DNA of 64,000 nucleotides from Niastella sp966212235 (GTDB lineage: Bacteria; Bacteroidota; Bacteroidia; Chitinophagales; Chitinophagaceae): NCBI GenBank assembly GCA_966212235.1, contig CBIHPP010000011.1:248001-312000 (forward strand), written 5' to 3'. The notes beneath the pieces are model-generated. The model saw only the letters and a program-made list of their open reading frames with translations. It was not told the origin of the DNA and made no database searches. This document shows, piece by piece, positions 18,301-27,711 of the stretch. Each line of letters opens with the position of its first letter. The stretch's first letter is position 1. The translations under genes were made by a program, and so were the position numbers.

Positions 18301-18993
18301 CACATCATCCAGAACGGATTCTTTAAGGAGCAGACTGGCGGTCAGGGTTCTTTGTTTAATGATGCCATCCGTTACCTTTATTTCTTTGGGTTCATAGCCT
18401 ACAAAAGAGATCAACAACACATCGCCGGCAGACACATTAATTGTTACTGCACCTTCAGCATTGGTGATGCCCGTTTTATCAGAATTTTTATTGGAAACGG
18501 AAGCGCCTGAAAGCGGCTTACCATTTGCATCCTGTAGCCGGATGGTAATAGGATCATTTATTTTCTCGTCTATAATATTGGGTGGAAGATCTGAATATGG
18601 CATTGACCCTTTTTCAAGAACGATCGTTTGATTTTCGATGGACCAGCTAAACGGTTGATCCCTGAAGGCAAGCGATAGAAATTCCCGGATGGGTAATTTT
18701 TGGGCAGCAATGTTTATTTTTTTTGCATCCCTGATGGTTTTCTTCTGGTAAAAGAAAACGTATCCTGTTTGTTCTTTTACCACTGAAATAATTTCTTCAA
18801 CGGAGGCTTTGCTGGCGGTGAAAGTGACCGTTTGCGACAAACCCGTAGCGGAAGCAGTACAAATGGCAGCAGTCAGCAAGATCAAAGTTAACTTCATAAC
18901 TAGGATAGTTTGGTTCACCGGCCATACGCGGTTTTGCCGGTGCATAAAGCCCTGGTCACCGGCGGCGGGCCGGGGGCAAGCAATAAATTTCAT
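15364..18993 (-). CDS. SusC/RagA TonB-dependent transporter with STN domain
   Basis: Up to 1209 residues. The signal peptide begins at MKLTLILLTAAICTASATGLSQ, corresponding to an ATG at 18897; the frame extends 32 codons upstream to 18993, a common Chitinophagaceae arrangement, so the start is uncertain. Order of domains: STN (VEEIISVVKEQTGYVFFYQKK, about 45-125), carboxypeptidase-like domain (about 150-220), SusC motif DVVVIGYGTQRKSDVTGSL, TonB plug, then the 22-strand barrel to the end. The STN domain receives signals for FecR/ECF sigma control, and exactly those two genes lie upstream. It imports oligosaccharides, probably released from rhamnogalacturonan by the PL11 lyase. Confidence 0.96.
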   Translation of the reverse strand: MKFIACPRPAAGDQGFMHRQNRVWPVNQTILVMKLTLILLTAAICTASATGLSQTVTFTASKASVEEIISVVKEQTGYVFFYQKKTIRDAKKINIAAQKLPIREFLSLAFRDQPFSWSIENQTIVLEKGSMPYSDLPPNIIDEKINDPITIRLQDANGKPLSGASVSNKNSDKTGITNAEGAVTINVSAGDVLLISFVGYEPKEIKVTDGIIKQRTLTASLLLKESVLDDVVVIGYGTQRKSDVTGSLSRVTAATIQERPVINVAQALQGKASGLNVATNIKPGEVPSIRIRGTRSINSSNDPLYVVDGVPIVSALSVTSFSINDLNPNDISSVEILKDASATAIYGSRGANGVILITTRKATKGKMSLNFNSTVSLDSYHSLTNWMNAGQYIDRLRYALINGRRYQPGNPTDLNTAPVIWYPDPRLDSLNFAASGITNNYGELLSAAMKGYERNTDGSVKMRPTTEEEQNAGWPAMVPAYNSANIPTFDWEDAAKRTGVTQSHQIAISSGTEASRLYMSLGYNKQLGVQKDQDFQRFNINVNGDITPTKWFTLGISLIASLAKQNFGINANQSNTGAKDLYGRAIGQYPWAFPTDSLGAYNRNPGGNLGIWNPLIDIDQSLNERRTSAALANIFSEIKFTPWLKYRINFGAQIRNYRNGTWTGPNVTAHLSNRANSGGYSREENFSWVVENLLYFDKTFADVHTVGVTLLQSAQQSRRENTSTNVAGLVIPLSLWYDLASNTQGNPGIGTGFTENTLGSFMGRFNYSFKNKYLLTASGRFDGSSVLAPDHKWDFFPSFALAWKMQEEKFLSPVSWLNELKPRVGYGVTGNSSVAPYTTTGPLSRNNYVFGSVPAIGYLPQSVQNPDLSWEKTAQLNVGIDFTVLNNRISGSLEYYIQNTSDLLFSRDLPGVSGYVTKVMNIGKSRNKGIEITLNTTNIKQQDFSWTTEFTWSRNKEEIIELITGKQDMLGARLFIGQPWQVFYQLQSDGIWSSNSKDLAEMAQFKTIGGLDFRPGTVKVVDQNGDYKIGAEDYVIRGTPRPKWYGGITNTFRYKGLSLSSFIYARVGQTYFGGYPGLFGRNENDLWSWNNQSGRWPLPVLGATGITNISSAMQYANGSFAVVRNISLTYDVPAKFTGRAKMKSLQVNIQVLNPFIFGGQVVKMGINPDDETNWDSESSPNSFSTFPQGGMNNNTILPRSIVFGLRAAF

Positions 18994-19165
18994 AACTTTG
19001 TTACGTGTTTGGTTAATAATCTGCTATGCCGTACCTATCTCCAATAGCAGCGGCAGGCAGGTGTGTTTTATCCATAAACAATTAATCCAGACAATACCGG
19101 GTTTCCGACGCCAATCTGAGCCCGGTTTTTTATTGCAGAACTAACTGTTCCCTTATATCAAAAGT

Positions 19166-20395
19166 TTATTTCATTACAATTAATTTTCGTCCTTCAATCC
19201 GGTACTTCACGTGTATCTTCTGTAATATTTTCATTACCTGCGACAGCGTGAGGTTACGTTGTAGTTCACCCATCATTTCTTCGGGTTCCGGCTCGCCTTC
19301 ATAAACGATATCAAGATCGTACCAACGGCCTATTTCCCGCATCACGGCTTTAATATCATATCCATTGAAGTTGAATAATCCATTCTTCCAGGCCATTACC
19401 TGAACCAGGTCTGGTGAATGGTTGATGGTGAGCGGTGAATTAGCAGCTATTACAGCCTGTTGGCCTGGTTTTAAGGTCGCAGAACTTTGCGCATTAACAC
19501 CGGACTTCACATTCACCGATCCTTCGAGCAAGGTGGTTTTTATAGATGTTTCGTCTTCGTACGCATTAACATTAAAATGTGTCCCCAACACTTCTATAGA
19601 TGCACCCCGGCCGCCCCGAATGTTTACAATGAATGGAAGTTTTTTTCCTCCTCCTTTGGTTATTAGGGGTGTCACTTCAAAATACGCCTCGCCTTCAATT
19701 TCAACAATACGTTGCGAACCTGTAAAAACGGTTGGATACTTTATAGAGCTGGCTGCGTTCAGCCATACTCTTGTTCCATCGGGCAATACCAGTTGAAACT
19801 GCCGGCCCCGGGGGGTGCGCATGGTATTATATATGATGCCGCCTGTTGTCTGCTCGCTCTTGTTGTAGGCTAATGATCCATCCTTTAACTCTACCTGCGA
19901 ACCATTTTGCGTGGCAATAACCCCGTTCTTCAGGCTATCCAGCAGCAGCTGACGGCCATCTGCCAGCGTAAGTATAGCGCCATCATGCCCGGGCAGTATA
20001 TCTGTTTGTATTTGTTTGTTGTTGGTGGTGGTAAGCGGCTTCTCCTGTTTTTTGTTATTGAACCAGAAGTAAGTAGTAACGCCAAATACCAATATGACTG
20101 CAGCCGCATACCGAAACCAGGCGGTGTTAAGAAGGCGAACACGTTGCCTGTCCGCGATAGGTTGAACAGCAATTTCCTCCCGCATGTAGCGCGCCTTTAT
20201 TTGTTCATACAGGTATTCCTGCGTTTCTTCAGCCTGTACCGGGTTGATGGATTGCAGCGAATCATTCAACAGCTGCTGCAACTGCTGCTCCGATTCCATG
20301 CTGTGCAAAAGCTGCTCAAACGCGGCTCTTTCTTCCGCATTCATTTTACCATTCCGGTAATCGTCAAGTAACTGCTTAAAGTCCATTGATTGCAT
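19166..20395 (-). CDS. FecR-type anti-sigma factor
   Basis: A 409-residue single-span protein. Residues 1-90 are the cytoplasmic anti-sigma part (MDFKQLLDDYRNGKMNAEERAAFEQLL). One membrane segment is at about residues 93-113 (FRYAAAVILVFGVTTYFWF). The periplasmic part holds the FecR domain (TPRGRQFQLVLPDGTRVWLNAASS, EIEGEAYFEVTP, VLGTHFNVNAYED) and the C-terminal DUF4974 domain. It relays the occupancy of the STN-bearing SusC to the sigma factor. It lies between the sigma gene and susC on one strand, the canonical order for sigma/anti-sigma controlled glycan loci. Confidence 0.95.
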   Translation of the reverse strand: MQSMDFKQLLDDYRNGKMNAEERAAFEQLLHSMESEQQLQQLLNDSLQSINPVQAEETQEYLYEQIKARYMREEIAVQPIADRQRVRLLNTAWFRYAAAVILVFGVTTYFWFNNKKQEKPLTTTNNKQIQTDILPGHDGAILTLADGRQLLLDSLKNGVIATQNGSQVELKDGSLAYNKSEQTTGGIIYNTMRTPRGRQFQLVLPDGTRVWLNAASSIKYPTVFTGSQRIVEIEGEAYFEVTPLITKGGGKKLPFIVNIRGGRGASIEVLGTHFNVNAYEDETSIKTTLLEGSVNVKSGVNAQSSATLKPGQQAVIAANSPLTINHSPDLVQVMAWKNGLFNFNGYDIKAVMREIGRWYDLDIVYEGEPEPEEMMGELQRNLTLSQVMKILQKIHVKYRIEGRKLIVMK

Positions 20396-20455
20396 GATGA
20401 TATGTTAGTAGACACAAAATGGGGACGGGTGTGGGGGTGCTGCTCAAAATTTTTT

Positions 20456-21031
20456 TTAGATAGAGAGGATCAGGGTGACCAGTATGCCGGTGACACCATA
20501 TTCTTTCAGCAAAAATGCCCGGATGTTGTGCAGTGCTTTGCTGAGATGTTCCCGGCTGACATCGATCGAAATGCCCAGTTTTTCCGCTATTTCCCGGTGC
20601 GAAAATCCTTCCATCCTGCTCAGGCGGTACACCTCCTGTTGGCGGGCGCTCAGTTTGCCGATGGCTTGTTGCAGCAGTTTTTCCAGCTCACGGTACTCTA
20701 CTATATTGTACGTATCCGTGGTTCCCGCGCTATCAGGCTGCCAGCCAGGCGGATGCATTTTTCGAAGTTCATTGATAAGCAGGTTTCGGGTGATGGAGAT
20801 GATCCAGGCTTCAAAATGTTGGATTCCGGGCAGGTCATTCCGGTTCTGCCATACCCGGCCAAATACTTCCTGAACCATGTCCTGGGCCCTGAACACATCT
20901 GGCAGGTAATGTAAAGCCATAGCATACACTTTCCCGAAATACCGTTGGTAAATGGTATGAAATGCGCTTTCGTCGTTTTGGGCGATGCGCAGCAGCAGTT
21001 CCTGCTCGTCATATGGCTGATGGTTGGGCAA
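20456..21031 (-). CDS. ECF sigma factor of the glycan locus
   Basis: A 191-residue sigma-70 family protein of the Bacteroidota SusC-linked ECF group. Region 2 is RYFGKVYAMALHYLPDVFRAQDMVQEVFGRVWQ and region 4 is LSARQQEVYRLSRMEGFSHREIAEKLGIS. The start is a TTG (no in-frame ATG or GTG before an upstream stop). It is followed by its FecR partner after 60 bp and should activate the downstream susC operon. A hydrophobic C-terminal tail (GVTGILVTLILSI) is often seen in this group. Confidence 0.94.
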   Translation of the reverse strand: MPNHQPYDEQELLLRIAQNDESAFHTIYQRYFGKVYAMALHYLPDVFRAQDMVQEVFGRVWQNRNDLPGIQHFEAWIISITRNLLINELRKMHPPGWQPDSAGTTDTYNIVEYRELEKLLQQAIGKLSARQQEVYRLSRMEGFSHREIAEKLGISIDVSREHLSKALHNIRAFLLKEYGVTGILVTLILSI

Positions 21032-21214
21032 GATTTTTTTATTTTACCGGACAATTTGCAAACTATAAAAAATTTAAAGAAAGATACATTTTGAAAGAAT
21101 TGTATTTCAATTCCGGGACAGTACAGGCTGGTTAGTTTCTATTGATAAAGTAATATCACCATAAATAATGTTTCTTTGTTTTTTTGCAGGAATCGCTCAA
21201 CTCAATATTGCCAT

Positions 21215-24118
21215 ATGAATGCCCGCACCTCGCTGATTTTATTGCTGTCGTTGCCATTTGTTACCTGGGCGCAGACCTTTTCAATTACAAATAAGGATAA
21301 AGGAGTCATGATCCTGTACAGCAAAGCAGGGCCAACGCTTGACTCGATAGCGGCCCACCTGTTGGCTAATGATATTAAGATGGTAACAGGTAACCAGCCC
21401 GCGGTGATCACGGATGTAACCAGTGCAACGGGAAACGTAATTGTGATTGGTAATTTGACTTCAACGCTGGTACAGCGATTTATTAGTAAAAAATCAACCG
21501 TATATCAGGGGCTGCAGGGCAAGTGGGAATGTTTTGCTTTAAAGGTGATTGATAAGCCAACAAGCAGTATTTCAAAAGCGTTGGTAATTGCCGGTAGCGA
21601 TGCCCGCGGTACGGCGTATGGCGTATTCACCCTATCAGAAAAGCTGGGTGTATCGCCCTGGTACTGGTGGGCCGATGCTCCCGTGCGCCAACAAAAAGAA
21701 GTTACCCTCCATCAGCCGGAATTCATTGCAGAGCCGCCTTCGGTAAAATACCGGGGCATTTTTATCAATGACGAAGACTGGGGCTTGCAGCCCTGGGCAG
21801 CGAAAACGTTTGAACCGGAATCCGGTGATATCGGTCCGAAGACCTATGCCAAAGTATTTGAACTGTTGTTACGGTTAAAAGCCAATCTCATCTGGCCGGC
21901 TATGCATCCCAGTACCAAAGCCTTTTTTTACTATCCACAGAATAAAAAGGTGGCAGAAGATTATAATATTGTTATTGGTACCTCGCATGCAGAACCCATG
22001 TTGCGCAACAATGTAGACGAGTGGGATGAAAAAACAATGGGTCACTTCAATTACATAACCAATAAGGAAAAAGTATTTCAATACTGGGAGAGCCGGGTGA
22101 AGGAAACAACAAAAAACGATGTGGTGTATACGATGGGCATGCGCGGGGTGCACGACAGTGGGATAGAAGGGGTAAAGAATTCGAAAGAAGCTGTTCCGTT
22201 GTTGGAACAGATCATAAAAGATCAACGGGACCTATTGGCAAAATACCGGGGTAAAGCGGTGACTGACATTCCGCAGGTGTTTACGGCCTACAAAGAAGTG
22301 CTGGATATTTATGACAATGGTTTGAAGATCCCGGATGACATCACGTTAGTATGGCCCGATGATAATTATGGCTATATACAACGGCTGAGCAATGAAGCGG
22401 AGCAAACGAGAAAAGGTGGCTCGGGTGTTTATTATCATGGTTCTTACTGGGGACGCCCGCATGATTATCTCTGGTTAAGCACTACGCATCCATCCCTTAT
22501 AAGGGAAGAAATGATGAAAGCGTATAAAGCAGGGGCCAACAGCTTATGGGTGTTGAATGTTGGCGATATCAAACCGCTTGAATATGATATGGATCTTTTT
22601 CTGAACATGGCTTATCATGCAACCCCTTTCCAGAATAGCCGGTTTGTAAAAGTGCATCACGTAAACTGGTTGAGCAGGATATTTGGAGAGCATGAGGGGA
22701 CCTTTATGGGAGCGCAACTATGGCGTTATTACGAGTTGGCCTTTGAAAGAAAACCTGAGTTTATGGGCTGGAGCCGAACCGAGCCAACCACCCAAACATC
22801 GAATACTCAATACAATCATTTCTTTTATGGCGATGAGGCGCAGCTGCGTATTGATTCGTATGACTCTTTGGAAACGATGATCAAAGCGTACAGGCCGTAT
22901 ATAAAAGAAGACCAGGCCGCTGCATTCTATCAACTGGTATATTATCCGATCGTATGTGCTTCCTGGATGAACAAAAAGTTTTTGTATCGCGATAAAGCCA
23001 TGTTCTACGCCAAGCAAAACAGGATAAGCGCAAACAATTACGCAGCCTTATCAAAAGCAGTCTATGACAGTATTATCCAGGAAACGGGTTATTATAATAC
23101 GCAATTGGCCGGTGGCAAATGGAATCATATAATGTCGATGAACCCGAGAAACCTGCCCGTTTACCAGGCGCCGGTTCTCCCTGAGACGACCATTGGTGGC
23201 TCTGCGGGCTGGAGTATAGCGCCGGAAGGTTTTGTAATGAAAGATTCTTCTTTGATTGAAATGGACAATGGCATGCGGCTTCCCGCATTTGATCATTTAA
23301 ACCAGCAACGATATTTTATTGATGTTTTTCTAAATGATAAAAAAACGGTTGACTGGACGGCTGTTCCTTCTCATGACTGGATACGATTGTCAGCCAACAG
23401 CGGGTCGCTTGGTTCGGAGTGGGAGAAGAACCAGCAACGCATTTGGGTAGATGTTGACTGGAGCAAGGTTGGCACCGAAGAGAAATTAGCGGGGAGTATA
23501 ATTTTTAAAGGTGGCGGTAAACAAATGGAGGTGGGGATACATGGCCAAAGACATAATTTGCCGCCGGCTTATAAAGGATTTATTGAAAGTAACGGTCTCG
23601 TTTCAATGCATGCAGCCAATTACACTAGTGCAACGGATAAACCGGGTTATCAATGGAAAACGATCGACGACCTGGGATATACGAGAAAAGTAGTGCAGGC
23701 ATTGCCCATAAGTATGAAAGGGGGCGTTGTATCAACGGATACAGGAAATATTAAAAAGAACAACTCATCCGTCGCATACGAGTTTTATACATTTACAGCA
23801 GCGACGCCGCAAGTAACTGTATACACACTTCCAACCCATCCGCTCAACAACAAATACAGCATGCGTTATGCCGTATCCGTCGATGATGGTCCATTGACAG
23901 TCGTTGATTTTAAAACGGTTGGCCGGAGTGAGGAATGGAAGCGGAATGTATTAAGCAACCGGGCGGAGCGCGCCATCAAAATGCCATTTCTCGATAAAGG
24001 CCCTCATACATTGAGAATCTATTGTATAGACCCGGGCGTTATGCTCGATGAAATTCGAATTAATTTAGGTGGTTTGAAAGAAGCGTATAGCACGTTGCCC
24101 GAAACAAAGGCACACTGA
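21215..24118 (+). CDS. GH115 xylan alpha-1,2-glucuronidase
   Basis: From the ATG at 21215 (MNARTSLILLLSLPFVTWAQ, a clear signal peptide) the protein has 967 residues; a further-upstream ATG at 21176 adds 13 residues in front of the signal and is less likely. GH115 features are plain: VKYRGIFINDEDWGLQPWA, LLRLKANLIWPAMHP, YTMGMRGVHDSGI, VWPDDNYGYIQRL and VYYHGSYWGRPHDYLWL. The last 180 residues are the GH115 C-terminal beta domain. GH115 enzymes remove 4-O-methyl-glucuronate or glucuronate side chains from xylan or arabinogalactan. It is divergent from the ECF sigma gene of PUL 1 and probably belongs to the same locus. Confidence 0.93.
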   Translation: MNARTSLILLLSLPFVTWAQTFSITNKDKGVMILYSKAGPTLDSIAAHLLANDIKMVTGNQPAVITDVTSATGNVIVIGNLTSTLVQRFISKKSTVYQGLQGKWECFALKVIDKPTSSISKALVIAGSDARGTAYGVFTLSEKLGVSPWYWWADAPVRQQKEVTLHQPEFIAEPPSVKYRGIFINDEDWGLQPWAAKTFEPESGDIGPKTYAKVFELLLRLKANLIWPAMHPSTKAFFYYPQNKKVAEDYNIVIGTSHAEPMLRNNVDEWDEKTMGHFNYITNKEKVFQYWESRVKETTKNDVVYTMGMRGVHDSGIEGVKNSKEAVPLLEQIIKDQRDLLAKYRGKAVTDIPQVFTAYKEVLDIYDNGLKIPDDITLVWPDDNYGYIQRLSNEAEQTRKGGSGVYYHGSYWGRPHDYLWLSTTHPSLIREEMMKAYKAGANSLWVLNVGDIKPLEYDMDLFLNMAYHATPFQNSRFVKVHHVNWLSRIFGEHEGTFMGAQLWRYYELAFERKPEFMGWSRTEPTTQTSNTQYNHFFYGDEAQLRIDSYDSLETMIKAYRPYIKEDQAAAFYQLVYYPIVCASWMNKKFLYRDKAMFYAKQNRISANNYAALSKAVYDSIIQETGYYNTQLAGGKWNHIMSMNPRNLPVYQAPVLPETTIGGSAGWSIAPEGFVMKDSSLIEMDNGMRLPAFDHLNQQRYFIDVFLNDKKTVDWTAVPSHDWIRLSANSGSLGSEWEKNQQRIWVDVDWSKVGTEEKLAGSIIFKGGGKQMEVGIHGQRHNLPPAYKGFIESNGLVSMHAANYTSATDKPGYQWKTIDDLGYTRKVVQALPISMKGGVVSTDTGNIKKNNSSVAYEFYTFTAATPQVTVYTLPTHPLNNKYSMRYAVSVDDGPLTVVDFKTVGRSEEWKRNVLSNRAERAIKMPFLDKGPHTLRIYCIDPGVMLDEIRINLGGLKEAYSTLPETKAH

Positions 24119-24135
24119 AAAGTATTATAAAGTAC

Positions 24136-25632
24136 CTACAGCGACAACGCTTTTTTTAACTGGCTGGCGAACTGGTAATCATTTCTTGCATGTGGTATCT
24201 TTTGCTGCAGGCCGGTTTTGCCGGATGATTGAAGATAGGTTTCAAATCCGCCTTTCGGTATTACTGTTATTTTTAGTGGTTCAATAGCTTTATGGGTTAC
24301 CACATCTTTATAAGAGAAATTTCGTTCGCAGATCTTTTTGTCAAGGCGTTCTGCAAATTCTTTTAAATTATCCGGCGCCAGGCCAAACTCTATGAACCAT
24401 TCGTGATAGGGTAGCGTTCCATCGTCCTTTATATTGGGCGCAACTGTGTATTCAACGATCGTGGCGCCACATTCGCTGGCTGTTTCAGCAATTGACTTTT
24501 CTGTTTCTTCAACAGTTACATGCTCGCCAAATGCAGAAATGTATTGGGCAATTCTTCCTGTTATTTCAATGCGGTGCGGGAAAACGGTTTTAAATCGTAC
24601 GGTGTCGCCATTGATATATCCCCATAGCCCTGCATTGGTATTTAATACCAGGGCATAGTTAATGCCCGGCTCCACATCTTTCAACGAAACTCTTTTTGGA
24701 TGCTCTTTGAACAACGTATCTACCGCTACAAATTCAAAGAAGATCCCGTTATCCAGGATCAATTGCATCCCTCTTTCTTCCAGTCGGTCCTGGTAAGCCA
24801 ACAGACCCTCTGTAGATGGATACGTTTCGTACGCATCAAAGGGCATGTTGATGTATTTCTTTATTTCCGGTAAAAAAGGTTCATAATCCATCCCGCTAAG
24901 TATGAGCAATTGGAAATTCGGAAATAGTTCCCTGAATTCCTTGCCTGTTTTTTCTTTCAGTGATCTGAGAAAGACCAGTAACCACACCGGCATCGCCACG
25001 ATGATGCGGATATCATTGGTTTCCGCCAAATCGATCATGGCCTCGATCCTTTCTTTATAATCGGGGATCGCATTTATTTCATCAGAAGGCAGTCGCAACC
25101 ACTTATACCACCATGGAACACAACTATTACCAATAGTAGAAATGGGCGCTGTTTTGATGCCATTGATCTCTTCAAAAAAATGGCCATCTGAAAAGAACAA
25201 TGATTTGCCTTTTAGAAATGCCGTTTTTTTATTTCGATGGGCATACTGTACGGGGGAATATTGTCCCGCTCCTATGTGGTTCTTAAGCGAGTCTTTGGTT
25301 ACCGGAATAAATTTCGTCTTACTGGTGGTGCCGGATGTTTTACCAAAGAATGCCGGTCTGCCTTTCCATAACACATCTTTTTCACCTGCTTTTATTCTTT
25401 CTATATACGGGAGTAGTTGTTCATAATTTCTCAACGGTACCCGTTCTTTAAAATCTTCATACGTTTTTATTTGATCGAAGCCATGGTCTTTCCCAAAAGC
25501 AGTATGTTGAGCTGCTGAAACAAAAGAATGCATTAACCTGTCCTGGCAGCCAAGCGGGTCGGCAACCATACCGGCTATCCGTTTATGTTTAAAGTTGATA
25601 AATGACGAAAGAATGGAGTCTAATAAGTTCAA
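24136..25632 (-). CDS. GH3 auxin-promoter family acyl-adenylating enzyme
   Basis: A 498-residue member of the GH3 family, adenylate-forming enzymes best known from plants, where they join amino acids to jasmonate or auxin. Seen here: FGKTSGTTSKTKFIPVT (ATP motif, residues 97-113), the middle LSGMDYEPFLP and YPSTEGLLAYQ, and the C-terminal ITGRIAQYISAFGEHVTVEE. Start is a TTG; no in-frame ATG precedes it. Bacterial members are of unknown substrate. It is convergent with the GH115 gene and not obviously linked to glycan use. Confidence 0.9.
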   Translation of the reverse strand: MNLLDSILSSFINFKHKRIAGMVADPLGCQDRLMHSFVSAAQHTAFGKDHGFDQIKTYEDFKERVPLRNYEQLLPYIERIKAGEKDVLWKGRPAFFGKTSGTTSKTKFIPVTKDSLKNHIGAGQYSPVQYAHRNKKTAFLKGKSLFFSDGHFFEEINGIKTAPISTIGNSCVPWWYKWLRLPSDEINAIPDYKERIEAMIDLAETNDIRIIVAMPVWLLVFLRSLKEKTGKEFRELFPNFQLLILSGMDYEPFLPEIKKYINMPFDAYETYPSTEGLLAYQDRLEERGMQLILDNGIFFEFVAVDTLFKEHPKRVSLKDVEPGINYALVLNTNAGLWGYINGDTVRFKTVFPHRIEITGRIAQYISAFGEHVTVEETEKSIAETASECGATIVEYTVAPNIKDDGTLPYHEWFIEFGLAPDNLKEFAERLDKKICERNFSYKDVVTHKAIEPLKITVIPKGGFETYLQSSGKTGLQQKIPHARNDYQFASQLKKALSL

Positions 25633-25685
25633 TTGCTCTGTTTTTGTAGGTAATCAATCCTGAAAAGGTGAAAATGTAGATAAGA

Positions 25686-26639
25686 TTACCAGGGAGTGTC
25701 TAATAGCCCTCCCTCATTACTCACCAATTTTCCTGCAAATGTAAGTGCTGTTTTGTAACAAATATGATAAATAGCACTCAGTCCGTAAGTACCAAGCATG
25801 CCATCATCTCTTATGCGGCTGACTTTGCCATTGTCGTAAGTAATTGACAGAAATCCAAGGGATCTATGACGTTCACCTGAGTCGTAACATTCTTTCAACC
25901 CGGGAAAATTCATGTGATTCAGTAGTCCGGTCAGCTGTTTCCAACAAGCCGTATCGGTGCCGGCCACATATTTTTTAAGGATCCAATCAGGTGAAAACTG
26001 CCTGGTTAGCCAGGCGGTATCCCTGGAAAGAGTCAATATAAAAGAACAGCTGTCTGGCAATATAGTACCAAAACATAAACGAGAAAAACTGATATTTTCA
26101 ATGGTATGGTGGGCAGGTTGGGTGTTTTCAATAAATTCATCGGCGGCATACACCAATGTATCAACTCTTTCGATTTGATGTACCCAGGATTCAATCGACT
26201 CTCCTTCATAACCTCTGTATGCTATTTCAATCATCGGCCGCCCACCTGTTTGCACCGTCCTCGCGGCCAAATAAATCTTAAATTTTCTGCATGAGAGATC
26301 CTTTATCCGGAAGGAATCGTTTCCATATGAAAGGATCACCAACGGCAGGGATTCACTGTAATCACGCCCATCGCAGCACCAGGAACAGCCATTAAAAAGC
26401 AGGTCTGTATAGCCATTGTTATCAAAATCGGTCTTTTCGTAATAATTTACCCGCTTTAAAACAGGAAACAAGGAATCCCGTAAACGTTTGTATTCAGCAT
26501 CTGGCTTTTTTTCCTCGAAACCAGGATTTATTTTTTTTAAAAAAGCCAGCGCTTCTTCATTACTGTTAATAGCTTCTATGCTCTGGGCATAAAAAGTAAT
26601 GGGAAGAAGGGACAATAATAGCACGAGAAACCTTGCCAT
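25686..26639 (-). CDS. Uncharacterised secreted protein
   Basis: A 317-residue protein with a signal peptide (1-19, ending TFYAQS). It contains FDNNGYTDLLFNGCSWCCDGRDYSES, an Asp/Asn-rich loop like those of FG-GAP/VCBS calcium-binding repeats, followed by beta-rich sequence. No catalytic motif is recognised. The stop lies 53 bp from the start of the GH3 gene on the same strand, so cotranscription is possible. Confidence 0.65.
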   Translation of the reverse strand: MARFLVLLLSLLPITFYAQSIEAINSNEEALAFLKKINPGFEEKKPDAEYKRLRDSLFPVLKRVNYYEKTDFDNNGYTDLLFNGCSWCCDGRDYSESLPLVILSYGNDSFRIKDLSCRKFKIYLAARTVQTGGRPMIEIAYRGYEGESIESWVHQIERVDTLVYAADEFIENTQPAHHTIENISFSRLCFGTILPDSCSFILTLSRDTAWLTRQFSPDWILKKYVAGTDTACWKQLTGLLNHMNFPGLKECYDSGERHRSLGFLSITYDNGKVSRIRDDGMLGTYGLSAIYHICYKTALTFAGKLVSNEGGLLDTPW

Positions 26640-26726
26640 TATAATTTTTATAAAAATAACGACAAGGCTCTCTTTAAAGTATTGCAGGACTTTTTAAATA
26701 AATGTGAAAGCTGGCGTTCTTGCTTT

Positions 26727-27404
26727 TTATGCCGTCTTGAAATATTTATATACTAAACCTGCCAGTGCGGCGCCGGCGATTGGGATTACAATAAAAAGCC
26801 AGAGTTGAGACAAGGCCCAGTCGCCTACAAACAATGCCTGGCTAATACTTCTCGCCGGGTTAACGGATGTATTGGTTACTGGAATGCTTATTAAATGGAT
26901 CAATGTCAGGGCAAGTCCAATGGCGATGCCGGCAAATCCTTTTGGCGCCTTTTCATCCGTTGCACCTAAGATTACCAAAAGAAACATAAACGTCATAACA
27001 AATTCTGTAATGATAGCTGCCAGCATACTATACTTTCCTGGTGAATGTTCTTCATATCCGTTAGCCGCAAAATCGCCAATGGAACTACCATTGCCGGTTA
27101 CAATCAGGTAAAGAACCGCCGCGGCCACTATACCCCCTGCAACCTGTGCAATGATATAGGGGAATATTTCTTTAGAGCCAACTCTGCCACCCACCCATAA
27201 ACCAATTGTAACAGCAGGATTTAAATGAGCTCCGGAGATATGTCCAAAAGAATAGGCAATGGTTAATACCGTTAAACCAAATGCAAACGAAACGCCTAAT
27301 AAACCGATCCCGACACTGGGAAAACCTGCCGCAAGCACGGCACTGCCGCACCCGCCCAAGACGAGCCAGAATGTGCCGATAAATTCTGCAAGATACTTTT
27401 TCAT
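26727..27404 (-). CDS. aqpZ: Aquaporin Z family water channel
   Basis: A 225-residue MIP channel with six membrane spans and both NPA boxes: SGAHLNPAVTIG (Asn62-Pro63-Ala64) and NTSVNPARSIS (Asn182-Pro183-Ala184, with Arg185 of the selectivity filter). Length and the GGCGSAV segment of helix 1 match AqpZ rather than the longer GlpF glycerol facilitators. It should allow rapid water flux across the inner membrane. It stands as a single gene. Confidence 0.93.
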   Translation of the reverse strand: MKKYLAEFIGTFWLVLGGCGSAVLAAGFPSVGIGLLGVSFAFGLTVLTIAYSFGHISGAHLNPAVTIGLWVGGRVGSKEIFPYIIAQVAGGIVAAAVLYLIVTGNGSSIGDFAANGYEEHSPGKYSMLAAIITEFVMTFMFLLVILGATDEKAPKGFAGIAIGLALTLIHLISIPVTNTSVNPARSISQALFVGDWALSQLWLFIVIPIAGAALAGLVYKYFKTA

Positions 27405-27711
27405 TTTTCTGATTTTTAGGTTTATGGATGATTTGAATATGCCAAAATGTAACCTGGAACAAAGAGGGGAATCAATCTAACGTCACTGGTTGGAATACGA
27501 ATGGCTCAAACATTGCCACCTTTACAAATTCAATACATGTTAAATTCTGTAGTAATATAGCATTCCTTCTTCAGATCCCCAAATTCAAGCTTCGTATGGT
27601 TAAGCAGGTAGTCTTACCCGGATAATCTGAAAACGATACAACGAACCGGAAAAATTATATGTCATGGATGCAGGTACGACCATTGTTCCCATTTAGTATC
27701 AAGTAAAGATT
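27405..27711. other. Divergent intergenic region, no gene
   Basis: This 307-bp stretch separates the divergent aquaporin and metalloprotease genes and must hold both promoters. I see TTACATTTTGG upstream of the aquaporin, close to but not matching the -7 consensus, and no convincing element for the protease. No RNA gene or repeat is visible. Confidence 0.4.

Noticed and set aside
20456..21054. Additional overlapping frame (20701-21054 minus) ahead of the ECF sigma gene
   Set aside because: It overlaps the sigma coding sequence in another frame and has no protein-like features.
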